Shown one piece after another: positions 18,741 through 26,252 of a DNA stretch of 64,000 nt. This stretch comes from Microbacterium sp. 67-17 (lineage in GTDB: Bacteria; Actinomycetota; Actinomycetes; Actinomycetales; Microbacteriaceae). Numbering within the stretch: the first letter of the stretch is position 1; each line of letters starts with the position of its first letter. The stretch is from NCBI RefSeq assembly GCF_001898325.1, contig NZ_MKTR01000007.1, forward strand, positions 62,001-126,000, in the 5' to 3' direction. A program made the translations under genes and the position numbers. Below the pieces are notes generated by a model, which was not told the DNA's origin, made no database searches, and saw nothing but the letters and a program-made list of their open reading frames with translations.

Positions 18741-19415
18741 ATGAGCATGATGGGGGGCCAGTTCGCCCGCAACCTCGAAGACGTCGGACAGACCGTCGCG
18801 ACCTTCGACAAGTACGAAGCCGCCCAGAAGGCGGTGTCCAAGCTCATCGCCGAAGACATTCCCGCCCGTGAAATCACGATCGTCGGTCAGGGTTTGCGTT
18901 CGATGGAGCGGGTCACCGGGCGCCTCGGCTACGCCACGGCGGCTCGATCGGGCGCCATCAACGGACTGCTCCTGGGCATGCTGTTTTCTGCCGTCTTCGT
19001 GCTCGGGATGCCGAACGTGCCGATCCAGGCGTTCGTGGGTGTGCTGTTCGTCGGCATCGCGATCGGCATGCTGGCGAGCCTGCTGACTTTCGCCATCATC
19101 CGGCGCCGCCGGGACTTCGCGTCAGTCATGCAGTTCGTCGCCGACCACTACGACATCGCCGTTGCCGGCAGCAGCGCAGGCCGGGCACGACAGGTCTTGG
19201 GCCCGCAGGCAGCGCCGGCGGCGCCGCGGACCCAGGTCGTCGCCCCGCCCGCGGAGCGAACCGCGACCCCGCAGGAGCCGCCGCGCTACGGTCAGCGGAT
19301 CGAGGAGGTCACGCAGCCGGAAGTTCCGACCGAGTCCGCAGCGGATGCCTCATCCGATGCGAGCGCCCCCGACGCCGACCAGGACGCTGCGACCAGGGAC
19401 GACGACAAGGCGTAG
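18741..19415 (+). CDS. General stress protein (GSP17M/YflT-like) with glycine-zipper membrane segments
   Basis: The protein has 224 residues. The N-terminal 70 residues (TFDKYEAAQKAVSKLIAEDI, ITIVGQGLRSMERVTG) form the alpha/beta domain seen in Bacillus general stress protein 17M and YflT. Two adjacent Gly-rich transmembrane segments follow (GAINGLLLGMLFSAVFVLG and VGVLFVGIAIGMLASLL), and the last 80 residues are Ala/Pro/Asp-rich and disordered. GGAGGA lies seven bases before the ATG. It is divergent from the CBS/DUF1003/mrp unit, an arrangement resembling Rv1232c-Rv1234. Stress induction is inferred from the family name only. Confidence 0.82.
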   Translation: MSMMGGQFARNLEDVGQTVATFDKYEAAQKAVSKLIAEDIPAREITIVGQGLRSMERVTGRLGYATAARSGAINGLLLGMLFSAVFVLGMPNVPIQAFVGVLFVGIAIGMLASLLTFAIIRRRRDFASVMQFVADHYDIAVAGSSAGRARQVLGPQAAPAAPRTQVVAPPAERTATPQEPPRYGQRIEEVTQPEVPTESAADASSDASAPDADQDAATRDDDKA

Positions 19416-19431
19416 TCGCTCGGTTGCTGCG

Positions 19432-20850
19432 TCAGCGCGCGAGCCGTGCGATCCAGGCTTCGACCTCGTCGGCGGTGCGGGGGATCGCCGCTGACAGATT
19501 CACGGGACCGTCCGCGGTCATCAGCACGTCATCCTCGATCCGTACGCCGATCCCACGCAGCTCTTCGGGCACCGTGAGGTCGTCGATCTGGAAGTACAGA
19601 CCGGGCTCGATCGTGAACACCATCCCGGGCTGCAGGATGCCGTCGTAGTACATCTCACGGCGAGCCTGCGCGCAGTCGTGAACGTCGATACCGAGGTGGT
19701 GGCTGGTGCCGTGCACCATGTACCGGCGATGCTGGCCACCGGTGTCGGCCGCGAGAGCCTCGTCAGCTGTCACCGGAAGGAGGCCCCACTCCGCGGATCG
19801 CGCAGCGATGACCCCCATCGCCGCTTCGTGGATCGAGCGGAATGTCACCCCGGGTCGGGCCGCGTCGAACGCGGCATCCGCGGCTTCGCGTACCGTCTCG
19901 TAAACGCGCCGCTGCACGTCGGTGAACGTGCCGCTGACGGGCAGGGTTCGCGTGATGTCGGCGGTGTAGAGGCTGTCCAGCTCGACGCCGGCATCGATGA
20001 GGATGAGGTCTCCCGGCAGGACCGCGCCGTCGTTGCGGGTCCAATGCAGGTAGCAGGCGTGGGGTCCAGAGGCGGCGATCGTGTCGTAGCCCTCGCCGTT
20101 CCCGTCGCTGCGCGCACGCAGGTGGAAGACGCCCTCGACGATCCGCTCCCCGCGGGGGTGCCGGCTGATCCGAGGGAGGTCGGCGACGATGTCATCGAAC
20201 CCTGCCGCTGTCACGGCGACGGCTTCGCGCATCTGGGCGATCTCGTCCTCGTCCTTGATCAGCCGCATCTCCGAGACCGCGCGGGTCAGGTCTGCGTCGG
20301 CGTCGACGACGCGCTCGCCGTCGGCGGGTTCGAACGCGGCGATGTGGTCGGTACGGATGCCGAGGTCAGCCGCAACACCAGCCAGTGCAGGACGAGGGCC
20401 GATCCAGAACTCCCCGATGGATGCATCGGCGTAGAACTCTGCGGTCGTCCGGTCGGCCCGCTCCCGGAAGTACAGGACTGCCTCGTGGCCGCCTTCGGGA
20501 AGCGGGTCCATCACGAGGATCGCGCCGGGTTCGGCATCCGACCCCCAGCCTGTCAGGTGCGAGAAGGCTGAGTGAGCCCGGAACCGGTAGTCGGTGTCGT
20601 TGGAGCGCTGCTTGAGCTCACCGGCGGGAAAGACGAGGCGCTCACCGGGGAAGGCCGCCGACAGCGCGGCGCGGCGGCGCGCCGCGAACGCGGCCCGCGA
20701 CCGGGCTGGAGGGAGTGTCTCGGGGCGCTGTGCCCAGCCCGTCGAGATCGTGTCGAGGAAGCCCTGTGGGAACGGCTGCTTGCGGTTCGTCGTGCCGTTG
20801 GTGCTCGCAGAGGTCGTTGTCGTGGCTTCGCTCTCGCCAGTCGTGCTCAT
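19432..20850 (-). CDS. pepP: Xaa-Pro aminopeptidase (aminopeptidase P, M24B)
   Basis: This 472-residue dinuclear metallopeptidase removes N-terminal residues preceding proline. The N-terminal creatinase-like domain (residues 60-200, SDTDYRF-type region and GWGSDAEPGAILVM) precedes the pita-bread catalytic domain. Metal ligands are visible as Asp in LILIDAGVELDSLYTADITRT, His in YMVHGTSHHLGIDVHD, Glu in FTIEPGLY and Glu in GVRIEDDVL. The ATG at 20850 (MSTTGESEATTTT) is preceded by a GGGGGA motif. A Ser/Thr-rich tract of about 25 residues at the N-terminus is not part of the fold. Confidence 0.93.
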   Translation of the reverse strand: MSTTGESEATTTTSASTNGTTNRKQPFPQGFLDTISTGWAQRPETLPPARSRAAFAARRRAALSAAFPGERLVFPAGELKQRSNDTDYRFRAHSAFSHLTGWGSDAEPGAILVMDPLPEGGHEAVLYFRERADRTTAEFYADASIGEFWIGPRPALAGVAADLGIRTDHIAAFEPADGERVVDADADLTRAVSEMRLIKDEDEIAQMREAVAVTAAGFDDIVADLPRISRHPRGERIVEGVFHLRARSDGNGEGYDTIAASGPHACYLHWTRNDGAVLPGDLILIDAGVELDSLYTADITRTLPVSGTFTDVQRRVYETVREAADAAFDAARPGVTFRSIHEAAMGVIAARSAEWGLLPVTADEALAADTGGQHRRYMVHGTSHHLGIDVHDCAQARREMYYDGILQPGMVFTIEPGLYFQIDDLTVPEELRGIGVRIEDDVLMTADGPVNLSAAIPRTADEVEAWIARLAR

Positions 20851-20882
20851 TCCCCCAGTCTCGCACGGGCACATCTCGCAGG

Positions 20883-21905
20883 TCAGGGGGCGGCGGGCTC
20901 CAGTTGCACCACGAGCGGCCGGTGGTCACTTCCACTGCTGTCCACCGACGAGAGGACGAGCGATCCGGTCACCGTCCACGCGCCTGTTGTCATGACGTGG
21001 TCGATGGCGGTGCCCAGCAGTGGCGGCCAGGCCGTGCTCCAGGTGCCCACGGCTCCCGTGCCGCTGGCGGCAGCGGCATCCCGGCAGCGTCCGAGTTCGC
21101 CGCCATCGACGCCGAGTCCACCGAAGTGGTCGAGCGTCGCGTTGAAGTCGCCGGCCATGATGACGTTGTCGGCGGCGCACTGGTCGCCGAGCCAGCGGAG
21201 GTCGGCGCGCCAGTCCTCCATGTAGTCGGTTCGGGGCGCGACGGCGTGTGCTGCCACGACGATCGGGCCGACCCCCGAGACGGGCATCGCGACGGCGCTT
21301 GGCACCGTGGATGTCGTGCTCGTGCCCTCGACCGACGACTCGATCACGGCATAATCTCCGAGGTCGGGCGTGATGAGGAGGGTCGTCGATCCGGCATCCC
21401 ACGGGGTCGACGGGTCCTTCGCGTGGTGTGCCCACATCGGATGCCCGAGCTCACGCATCTCGATAGCCACCTGCTCGCCGGTCTCGATCGTCGTCTCGGG
21501 GAGGGCGACGATGTCGGCATCCATCGCGACGGCCAGGCGCGCGATCTCATCAGCCGATGTCGCGGGGCCCGCGGTGTTCCAGGTCATGACGCGGATCGCG
21601 GTGTCGGTCTTGGCGGGAAGACCCTCGGTCCCGATGCCGCGACCCAGCACGACTGCCCCGTTCGCGATGACACCGACCAGCGCGACGATCAGGACGGTGA
21701 CCGCGAGCGGACGGATCGATCGAGCAAACGACGCGAAGAGGGCGATGATGCCGACCGCCGCGAGAGCGAGCACGATCACTCCGCGGAAGGCGATGATCTG
21801 CGCAATCGGTGCCAGGCGTTCGACCCGGAAGAAGTCGGGAGCGGTGAGCACCGCGACCACGGCGATCCAGATCACCGCAACGAGGATCCCCAGAGCCCGA
21901 CGCAC
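20883..21905 (-). CDS. Membrane-anchored endonuclease/exonuclease/phosphatase family protein
   Basis: The 340-residue protein has three N-terminal transmembrane helices (residues 1-90), which place an EEP catalytic domain outside the cytoplasmic membrane. The EEP landmarks are MTWNTAG (Asn), LPETT (metal-binding Glu), AGDFNATLDH (Asp/Asn), IDHVM and SDHRPLVV (Asp-His). The GTG start is supported by a TAGGCT box seven bases upstream. It ends eight bases before the pncA-distant gene pepP stop-side region begins, so it is probably read into pepP. Substrate could be nucleic acid, phospholipid or sugar phosphate; nothing in the sequence decides this. Confidence 0.83.
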   Translation of the reverse strand: MRRALGILVAVIWIAVVAVLTAPDFFRVERLAPIAQIIAFRGVIVLALAAVGIIALFASFARSIRPLAVTVLIVALVGVIANGAVVLGRGIGTEGLPAKTDTAIRVMTWNTAGPATSADEIARLAVAMDADIVALPETTIETGEQVAIEMRELGHPMWAHHAKDPSTPWDAGSTTLLITPDLGDYAVIESSVEGTSTTSTVPSAVAMPVSGVGPIVVAAHAVAPRTDYMEDWRADLRWLGDQCAADNVIMAGDFNATLDHFGGLGVDGGELGRCRDAAAASGTGAVGTWSTAWPPLLGTAIDHVMTTGAWTVTGSLVLSSVDSSGSDHRPLVVQLEPAAP

Positions 21906-21912
21906 GTCCGCG

Positions 21913-21982
21913 AGCCTATGACAGCGGTCTGAGAGATAGGTACGAGCCGCGCCGCGGTGAGCTGTGCGCGCGGCGCTAGGCT
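21913..21982. promoter_or_regulatory. Divergent leaderless promoters for the EEP and PHP genes
   Basis: The minus-strand TAGGCT (plus AGCCTA, 21913-21918) is seven bases before the EEP GTG. The plus-strand TAGGCT (21977-21982) is six bases before the PHP ATG. The two boxes are identical. Confidence 0.62.
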
Positions 21983-21988
21983 CAAACG

Positions 21989-22852
21989 ATGGATGACGAG
22001 CGGCTCTTCGAGGGACCCGCTGACCTGCATCTGCACTCGACGCAGTCAGACGGGACCGACGCGCCGGCTGACGTCATGCGGGCAGCTCACCGTCACGGCC
22101 TGCGCATCACCGCCCTGACAGACCACGACACGGCCGCCGGCTGGGCAGAGGCCGCGGAGGCTGCGGCATCGCTCGGCATGATGTTCGTCCCGGGTATGGA
22201 GATGTCGGCGCGTGACGACTGGCGCAGCGTTCATCTGCTCGCGTACCTCTTCGACCCCGACGACCAGCAGCTGCGGGCGATGACCGAGCGGGTGCGGACG
22301 TCCCGGCTCGAGCGTGCCCGGATGATCTCGGATCGCATCGCCCGCGACTTCGACCTCGAGTGGGAAGACATCCTCGCGCAGACCTCCGACGGGGCCACCG
22401 TCGGACGCCCGCACATCGCTGACGCGCTGGTCGCTCGCGGACACGTTCAGGATCGCGGTGAGGCCTTCCGCGGCATCCTGAGCCCCCGGAGCCCGTACTA
22501 CGTCGCTCTCTTCGCCCCCGACCCGGTCACCGCGGTCCGGCTTATCGTCGCAGCCGGGGGAGTGCCGATCCTGGCGCACCCCGCCGGACGGGCAGGGCCG
22601 TTCCCTGCGCCGCTGGTGAATCGGATGCTGGATGCCGGGCTCGCCGGCTTCGAGCTCGGCCACCGCGACAACACCGCCGCCGGCATCCGTCAGCTGGAGC
22701 CGCTGGTTGCCGAGCGCGACCTCATCGTGACGGGCTCGAGCGATTACCACGGCCTCGGCAAGCCGAACGTGCCGGGCGAACACACGACGGACGCCGCGAT
22801 GGTCGAGCGCATCCTCGTCGCAGGCCACGGGAGTGCGCCGGTCTACCCGTAG
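21989..22852 (+). CDS. PHP domain phosphoesterase (YciV/RNase AM-like)
   Basis: This 287-residue metal-dependent phosphoesterase carries the four PHP motifs. They are ADLHLHSTQSDGT near the N-terminus, LTDHDTAAGW, the central Glu/His region GMEMSARDDWRSVHLLAY, and HPAGRAG with GSSDYHGLGK at the C-terminus. Relatives include 3',5'-nucleoside bisphosphate phosphatase and the E. coli 5'-3' exoribonuclease RNase AM. The length fits that subgroup rather than DNA polymerase-associated or histidinol-phosphatase PHP proteins. It is expressed from a leaderless promoter divergent to the EEP gene. Confidence 0.88.
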   Translation: MDDERLFEGPADLHLHSTQSDGTDAPADVMRAAHRHGLRITALTDHDTAAGWAEAAEAAASLGMMFVPGMEMSARDDWRSVHLLAYLFDPDDQQLRAMTERVRTSRLERARMISDRIARDFDLEWEDILAQTSDGATVGRPHIADALVARGHVQDRGEAFRGILSPRSPYYVALFAPDPVTAVRLIVAAGGVPILAHPAGRAGPFPAPLVNRMLDAGLAGFELGHRDNTAAGIRQLEPLVAERDLIVTGSSDYHGLGKPNVPGEHTTDAAMVERILVAGHGSAPVYP

Positions 22853-22888
22853 GCCGGGCCTGCCTCTGAGTCTCGCCGTCGCCACGCC

Positions 22889-22974
22889 AACCTCGCAGAA
22901 TCGCGCGAACTCCGTCCTTTCGGGCCACGATCCCGCGCGGTTCGTGCGATTCTGCGAGGTTCGGATGCCGAACC
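22889..22974. repeat. Intergenic palindrome pair (REP-like element)
   Basis: A 22-base arm at 22889-22910 starting AACCTCGCAGAATCGC is repeated as its reverse complement at 22940-22961 with one mismatch, separated by 29 bases. Immediately adjoining and sharing the GGTT is a second dyad, GGTTCGG-ATG-CCGAACC at 22958-22974. The block lies in the spacer between convergent genes. It is stronger than needed for a terminator, and a separate terminator follows it. Confidence 0.7.
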
Positions 22975-22989
22975 TCACGCAACAGCACA

Positions 22990-23020
22990 GCGCCCCCGCC
23001 TCGAGAAGAGACGGGGGCGC
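22990..23020. terminator. Bidirectional terminator between convergent genes
   Basis: A 9-bp perfect stem (GCGCCCCCG / CGGGGGCGC) with a 13-base loop is followed on the plus strand by TTCACG. It separates the PHP gene from the convergent SHOCT-domain gene. Confidence 0.75.
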
Positions 23021-23038
23021 TTCACGTGAGCGTGAGGA

Positions 23039-23473
23039 TCAGCCGAGGGCCTTGGACTTCAGCTGGTCGTACTCGGCCTGCGAGATGGTGCCAGCGTCCA
23101 GGAGTGCCTTGGCGCGGGCGATCTCCTCAGCGGGGCTGTGAGCCTTGCCGCCAGCGACCGACTGGATGTAGGCATCCTGGGCCTGCTTGATCTGCTCGGC
23201 CTCCTTCATGGAGCGCTCGCTCATGCCGCGGCCGCGGGCGATGAGATACACCAGCGCCGTGATGAAGGGGAGGAAGAGCAGGAAGATGATCCAGACGGCC
23301 TTCCACCAGCCGTTGAGCTTGTGGTCACGGAAGAGGTCGCCGATGATCGCGAACAGCACGAACAGGTATGCAACGAAGACGAAGATCCACAGGAACCACC
23401 AGATGAGGTCCCAGAACGAGCCCCAGAATCCCTGGTACTCGTATCCCGTCGTCACAGCTTCAAGAAATCGCAT
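23039..23473 (-). CDS. PLDc_N and SHOCT domain membrane protein
   Basis: The protein has 144 residues. Two transmembrane helices (residues 18-45, rich in Trp/Phe, and 57-80) form a PLDc_N-type module, including NGWWKAVWIIFLLFLPFITALVY. A charged linker and a C-terminal SHOCT motif (EEIARAKALLDAGTISQAEYDQLKSKAL) follow. ATG at 23473 has GAAAGG seven bases upstream; the longer frame to 23503 lacks this. SHOCT modules are short oligomerisation or membrane-recruitment helices. No enzymatic residues are present, so a structural or regulatory membrane role is likely. Confidence 0.82.
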   Translation of the reverse strand: MRFLEAVTTGYEYQGFWGSFWDLIWWFLWIFVFVAYLFVLFAIIGDLFRDHKLNGWWKAVWIIFLLFLPFITALVYLIARGRGMSERSMKEAEQIKQAQDAYIQSVAGGKAHSPAEEIARAKALLDAGTISQAEYDQLKSKALG

Positions 23474-23573
23474 GACAGCCTTTCGGGGTTTTCGCGGCGC
23501 CATGCCGCAGCCATCACCTTATCGCTGTCGAGTGTCTCGTTTCGAGAGCAACGCCCGCGTCGTTGCGCGTAGA

Positions 23574-25013
23574 TCAGGCTGCGTCGGGGCGAGGTCCCCG
23601 GCGCCGGCGGCGGCGACGTGGCGTCGTGGTGCCGTCGCGGTGTTCGGCGCCACCACCGTCGTGCGTGCCGGCGCCGTCGGCGGTGCGCGGTGGTGTGTCC
23701 GCTGAGCCGTGCGACGCGCTCGAGTCCGATGCGCCGGACGAGCCGCCGCGCGAGCGACGACGACGCGACCCGGATCGTCCGTTCGACGACCCGCCCTCCA
23801 CAGTCGAGACGGTCTCGGTGCGCGGCGCGGTGACTATGCGACCCTTCGTGCCCTCGGGGATGTCGAGGTCCGTGTACAGGTGTGGGCTCGACGAGTACGT
23901 CTCGATCGGCTCCGGCTGACCGAACTCCAGCGCGCGGTTGATGAGGGCCCACTTGTGCAGGTCGTCCCAGTCGACGAAGGTCACGGCGATACCCGTGCGC
24001 CCGGCACGCCCGGTGCGGCCTGCGCGGTGCAGGTAGGTCTTCTCGTCATCGGGAATGGTGTGGTTGATCACGTGCGTCACGTCGTCGACGTCGATGCCGC
24101 GGGCTGCGACATCCGTGGCGATCAGCACATCCTTCTTGCCGGCCTTGAACGCGGCCATCGAGCGCTCGCGGGCCTCTTGGCTCATGTCGCCGTGCACCGC
24201 GACAGCCGAGAAGCCGCGGTCCTGCAGCTCGTCGACGAGCTTCTGCGCAGCCCGCTTCGTGCGCGTGAAGATCACGGACTTGCCGCGGCCCTCGGCCTGC
24301 AGGATGCGGGCAATGACTTCGTCCTTGTCGAGCGAGTGAGCACGGTAGACAAGGTGACGGATGTTGGCCTGCGTGAGACCTTCATCGGGGTCGGTCGCCC
24401 GGATGTGGATCGGGTTGCTCATGAACCGGCGCGCGAGGGTCACGATCTGGCCGGGCATCGTCGCCGAGAACAGCTGCGTGTGGCGGACGGCGGGCACCCG
24501 CTGGAAGATCTTCTCGATGTCAGGGAGGAACCCGAGGTCGAGCATCTTGTCGGCCTCGTCGAGGACGACCTCGGTCGCGTTCGAGAGGTCGAGGAGTCGC
24601 TGGCCGGCGAGGTCGATGAGGCGACCGGGCGTTCCGACGACGATCTGCGCGCCGGCCTTCAGTTGGTCGATCTGACCCTCGTAGGCCTTGCCGCCGTAGA
24701 TGGCCACGACGGATGTCGCGCGATTGCTCGTGAGCATGTCCATGTCTTCATAGACCTGGACGGCAAGCTCACGCGTGGGAACCACGATGAGCGCCTTCAC
24801 GCCCGGCGCGGGCTCGAGTCCGAGTCGCTGCACGACCGGGATGCCGAAACCGAAGGTCTTGCCGGTGCCGGTCTTTGCCTGGCCGATGATGTCCTGGCCG
24901 GGAAGGCCGAGGGGAATGGTCTGTTCCTGGATGGGAAACGCATCCACGATGCCGCGCTCGGCGAGCGCATCGACGATGTCTTGATCCACGCCGAGATCGG
25001 CGAAAGTCGTCAC
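23574..25013 (-). CDS. DEAD-box RNA helicase (RhlE-like)
   Basis: This 479-residue ATP-dependent RNA helicase is probably involved in RNA remodelling or decay. All core motifs are present: Q-motif (FPIQEQTIPLGLPGQD), Walker A AKTGTGKT, PTRELAVQV, TPGRL, VLDEADKML, FSATMP, and HRAGRTGRAGRTG in the second RecA domain. The last 80 residues are Arg/Gly/Ser/His-rich and end in RRRRRRRG, a typical RNA-binding tail. I choose the GTG at 25013 giving VTTFADLGVDQDIVDAL; GTG at 25070 or 25061 is possible. It is divergent from the ferritin-like gene, as rhlE is from Rv3210c in mycobacteria. Confidence 0.93.
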   Translation of the reverse strand: MTTFADLGVDQDIVDALAERGIVDAFPIQEQTIPLGLPGQDIIGQAKTGTGKTFGFGIPVVQRLGLEPAPGVKALIVVPTRELAVQVYEDMDMLTSNRATSVVAIYGGKAYEGQIDQLKAGAQIVVGTPGRLIDLAGQRLLDLSNATEVVLDEADKMLDLGFLPDIEKIFQRVPAVRHTQLFSATMPGQIVTLARRFMSNPIHIRATDPDEGLTQANIRHLVYRAHSLDKDEVIARILQAEGRGKSVIFTRTKRAAQKLVDELQDRGFSAVAVHGDMSQEARERSMAAFKAGKKDVLIATDVAARGIDVDDVTHVINHTIPDDEKTYLHRAGRTGRAGRTGIAVTFVDWDDLHKWALINRALEFGQPEPIETYSSSPHLYTDLDIPEGTKGRIVTAPRTETVSTVEGGSSNGRSGSRRRRSRGGSSGASDSSASHGSADTPPRTADGAGTHDGGGAEHRDGTTTPRRRRRRRGPRPDAA

Positions 25014-25183
25014 GATAAAAGCCTGTCTGGCAGCTCCTGCTGCCGCTGGTGTCGGATCCACGCCCTTCACTCAGCCGCAGGCGCGGGGCTCCGGGCCTAC
25101 GCCGGAGACTGACTCAGTCTACTGGCGAGCGCTGGATGACCCCTCGGAGCGGCCTCGCCCGGCGGGTCGCCCCGTGCTGGCCC

Positions 25184-25189
25184 TAGGCT
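25184..25189 (+). promoter_or_regulatory. Leaderless -10 box
   Basis: TAGGCT ends six bases before the GTG at 25196. This supports that start over the GTG two codons upstream. Confidence 0.6.
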
Positions 25190-25195
25190 GTGTGC

Positions 25196-25915
25196 GTGGT
25201 CGACTGGAAGTTTTGGCGCAAGAGCCGTCCGCTGGCCGCGACGCTGTCGTTGCGGTCTCGGGGCGACTTCGGTGACGCGCACCGCGTCGATTTCGAAGAG
25301 CTCGCTCCCGACATCGATGTCTTCCTCGGCCAGGCCGCATATCTGCAGCTCGGGTTCTTCGAGACCCTCAGCGAGCTCATCGCCGTGACCCCGTCGCTCG
25401 AGAAGAAGGAAGCGCTGTCGCGAGCTGCCGGAGCAGCGCTGACCAAGCACGAGGCCCTCGTGGGTGTCATCCGTGATCGCGGAGATGACCCCACCGCGCT
25501 GATGCTGCCCTTCCGGGAACCGCTCGATCAGTTCCGCCGGGCCACCCATGGTGTGCGCCCGCAGGAGACGATGCTCTCGGTGCACATCATCGCCGGCATG
25601 CTCGACGACTTCTATCTCGCCCTGGCTGCCAGCTACGCAGAAACGGGGCGTCGGGTGGCGCGGATTCTCGGTGCGGATGCCGACCGCCAGGCGGTCGTGG
25701 AGATCCTGACCGAAACGATCGACAGCGACGACGAGTGGCGCTCACTGCTGGCGATGTGGGGGCGACGCCTGGTGGGCGACACGCTTTTGGTTGCGCGCGC
25801 AGCCCTTCGACCCAAGCACCTTCAGCTGCAGGACGAGCAGAAGGTCGAGCCGGTGTTCACGCAACTCATGGCCGCGCACTCCCGACGGATGGACGACCTC
25901 GGACTTGCCGCGTAG
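25196..25915 (+). CDS. Ferritin-like fold-containing protein
   Basis: This 239-residue, mostly helical protein matches the actinobacterial family annotated as ferritin-like or as tRNA-(ms2io6A)-hydroxylase-like (compare Rv3210c). Candidate helices carry Glu/His residues in pairs (DFEELAPDIDVFLGQAAYLQ, FFETLSELI, KHEALVGVI, EILTETIDSDDEW). A full EX2H di-iron set is not obvious, so catalysis is uncertain. GTG at 25196 has a TAGGCT box six bases upstream. Neighbours DUF3107 and the DEAD helicase are conserved with it across actinobacteria; what links them is unknown. Confidence 0.78.
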   Translation: MVDWKFWRKSRPLAATLSLRSRGDFGDAHRVDFEELAPDIDVFLGQAAYLQLGFFETLSELIAVTPSLEKKEALSRAAGAALTKHEALVGVIRDRGDDPTALMLPFREPLDQFRRATHGVRPQETMLSVHIIAGMLDDFYLALAASYAETGRRVARILGADADRQAVVEILTETIDSDDEWRSLLAMWGRRLVGDTLLVARAALRPKHLQLQDEQKVEPVFTQLMAAHSRRMDDLGLAA

Positions 25916-25930
25916 TCCGCGCGGTGAAGC

Positions 25931-26155
25931 TCAGGCGACGAAGCCGACGCGGCGAGCCTCTTCGGTGCCGACCTCGACGTAGGCGAGTCCTGCCGTGGGG
26001 ACGATGTAGGCGTTGCCGCGCACATCGGTGAAGGTGACGTGAGTGGCGCCGGAGTCCAGCGCCTCGGCGACGGACTGGCGCACGTCAGCGGCAGAATCGT
26101 TCGTCTCGAAGTTCAGCTCGCGACCCGAATTCGTGATGCCGATGCGAATCTCCAC
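25931..26155 (-). CDS. DUF3107 small conserved protein
   Basis: This 74-residue actinobacterial protein (compare Rv3208A) has a GTG start and an AAAGG Shine-Dalgarno. Nearly the whole sequence fits the family: EIRIGITNSGRELNFETND, a central helix (DVRQSVAEALDSG) and VTFTDVRGNAYIVPTAGLAYVEVG. It likely folds as a small alpha/beta protein. It is convergent with the ferritin-like gene (15 bases apart) and divergent from adnA, with a long palindrome in the shared upstream region. Function is unknown. Confidence 0.88.
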   Translation of the reverse strand: MEIRIGITNSGRELNFETNDSAADVRQSVAEALDSGATHVTFTDVRGNAYIVPTAGLAYVEVGTEEARRVGFVA

Positions 26156-26186
26156 GTTCCTGCCTTTCTCATGCCCCCGTGCGACG

Positions 26187-26219
26187 GGTGTCGTAGGTGC
26201 ATGGCAACTCTACGACACC
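26187..26219. promoter_or_regulatory. Perfect 10-bp inverted repeat between DUF3107 and adnA (putative operator)
   Basis: GGTGTCGTAG (26187-26196) and CTACGACACC (26210-26219) are exact reverse complements separated by 13 bases. The right arm ends about 20 bases upstream of the adnA -10 box, overlapping the expected -35 region. It does not match the mycobacterial SOS box (TCGAAC-N4-GTTCGA) or the PafBC-type promoter element. Confidence 0.55.
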
Positions 26220-26239
26220 GTGATGTCCTCGGGGCTGGG

Positions 26240-26245
26240 TAGCGT
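26240..26245 (+). promoter_or_regulatory. Leaderless -10 box of adnA
   Basis: TAGCGT ends seven bases before the adnA ATG at 26253. This supports that start over the in-frame upstream ATGs. Confidence 0.55.
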
Positions 26246-26252
26246 CGTCGTT

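Noticed and set aside
20851..20870. Leaderless promoter for pepP (GAGACT six bases before the ATG)
   Set aside because: The box lacks the TA that all accepted examples share, and a GGGGGA ribosome site is present instead.
23709..25112. 467-codon plus-strand frame over the DEAD-box helicase
   Set aside because: The helicase on the minus strand has every family motif; the plus frame is its shadow.
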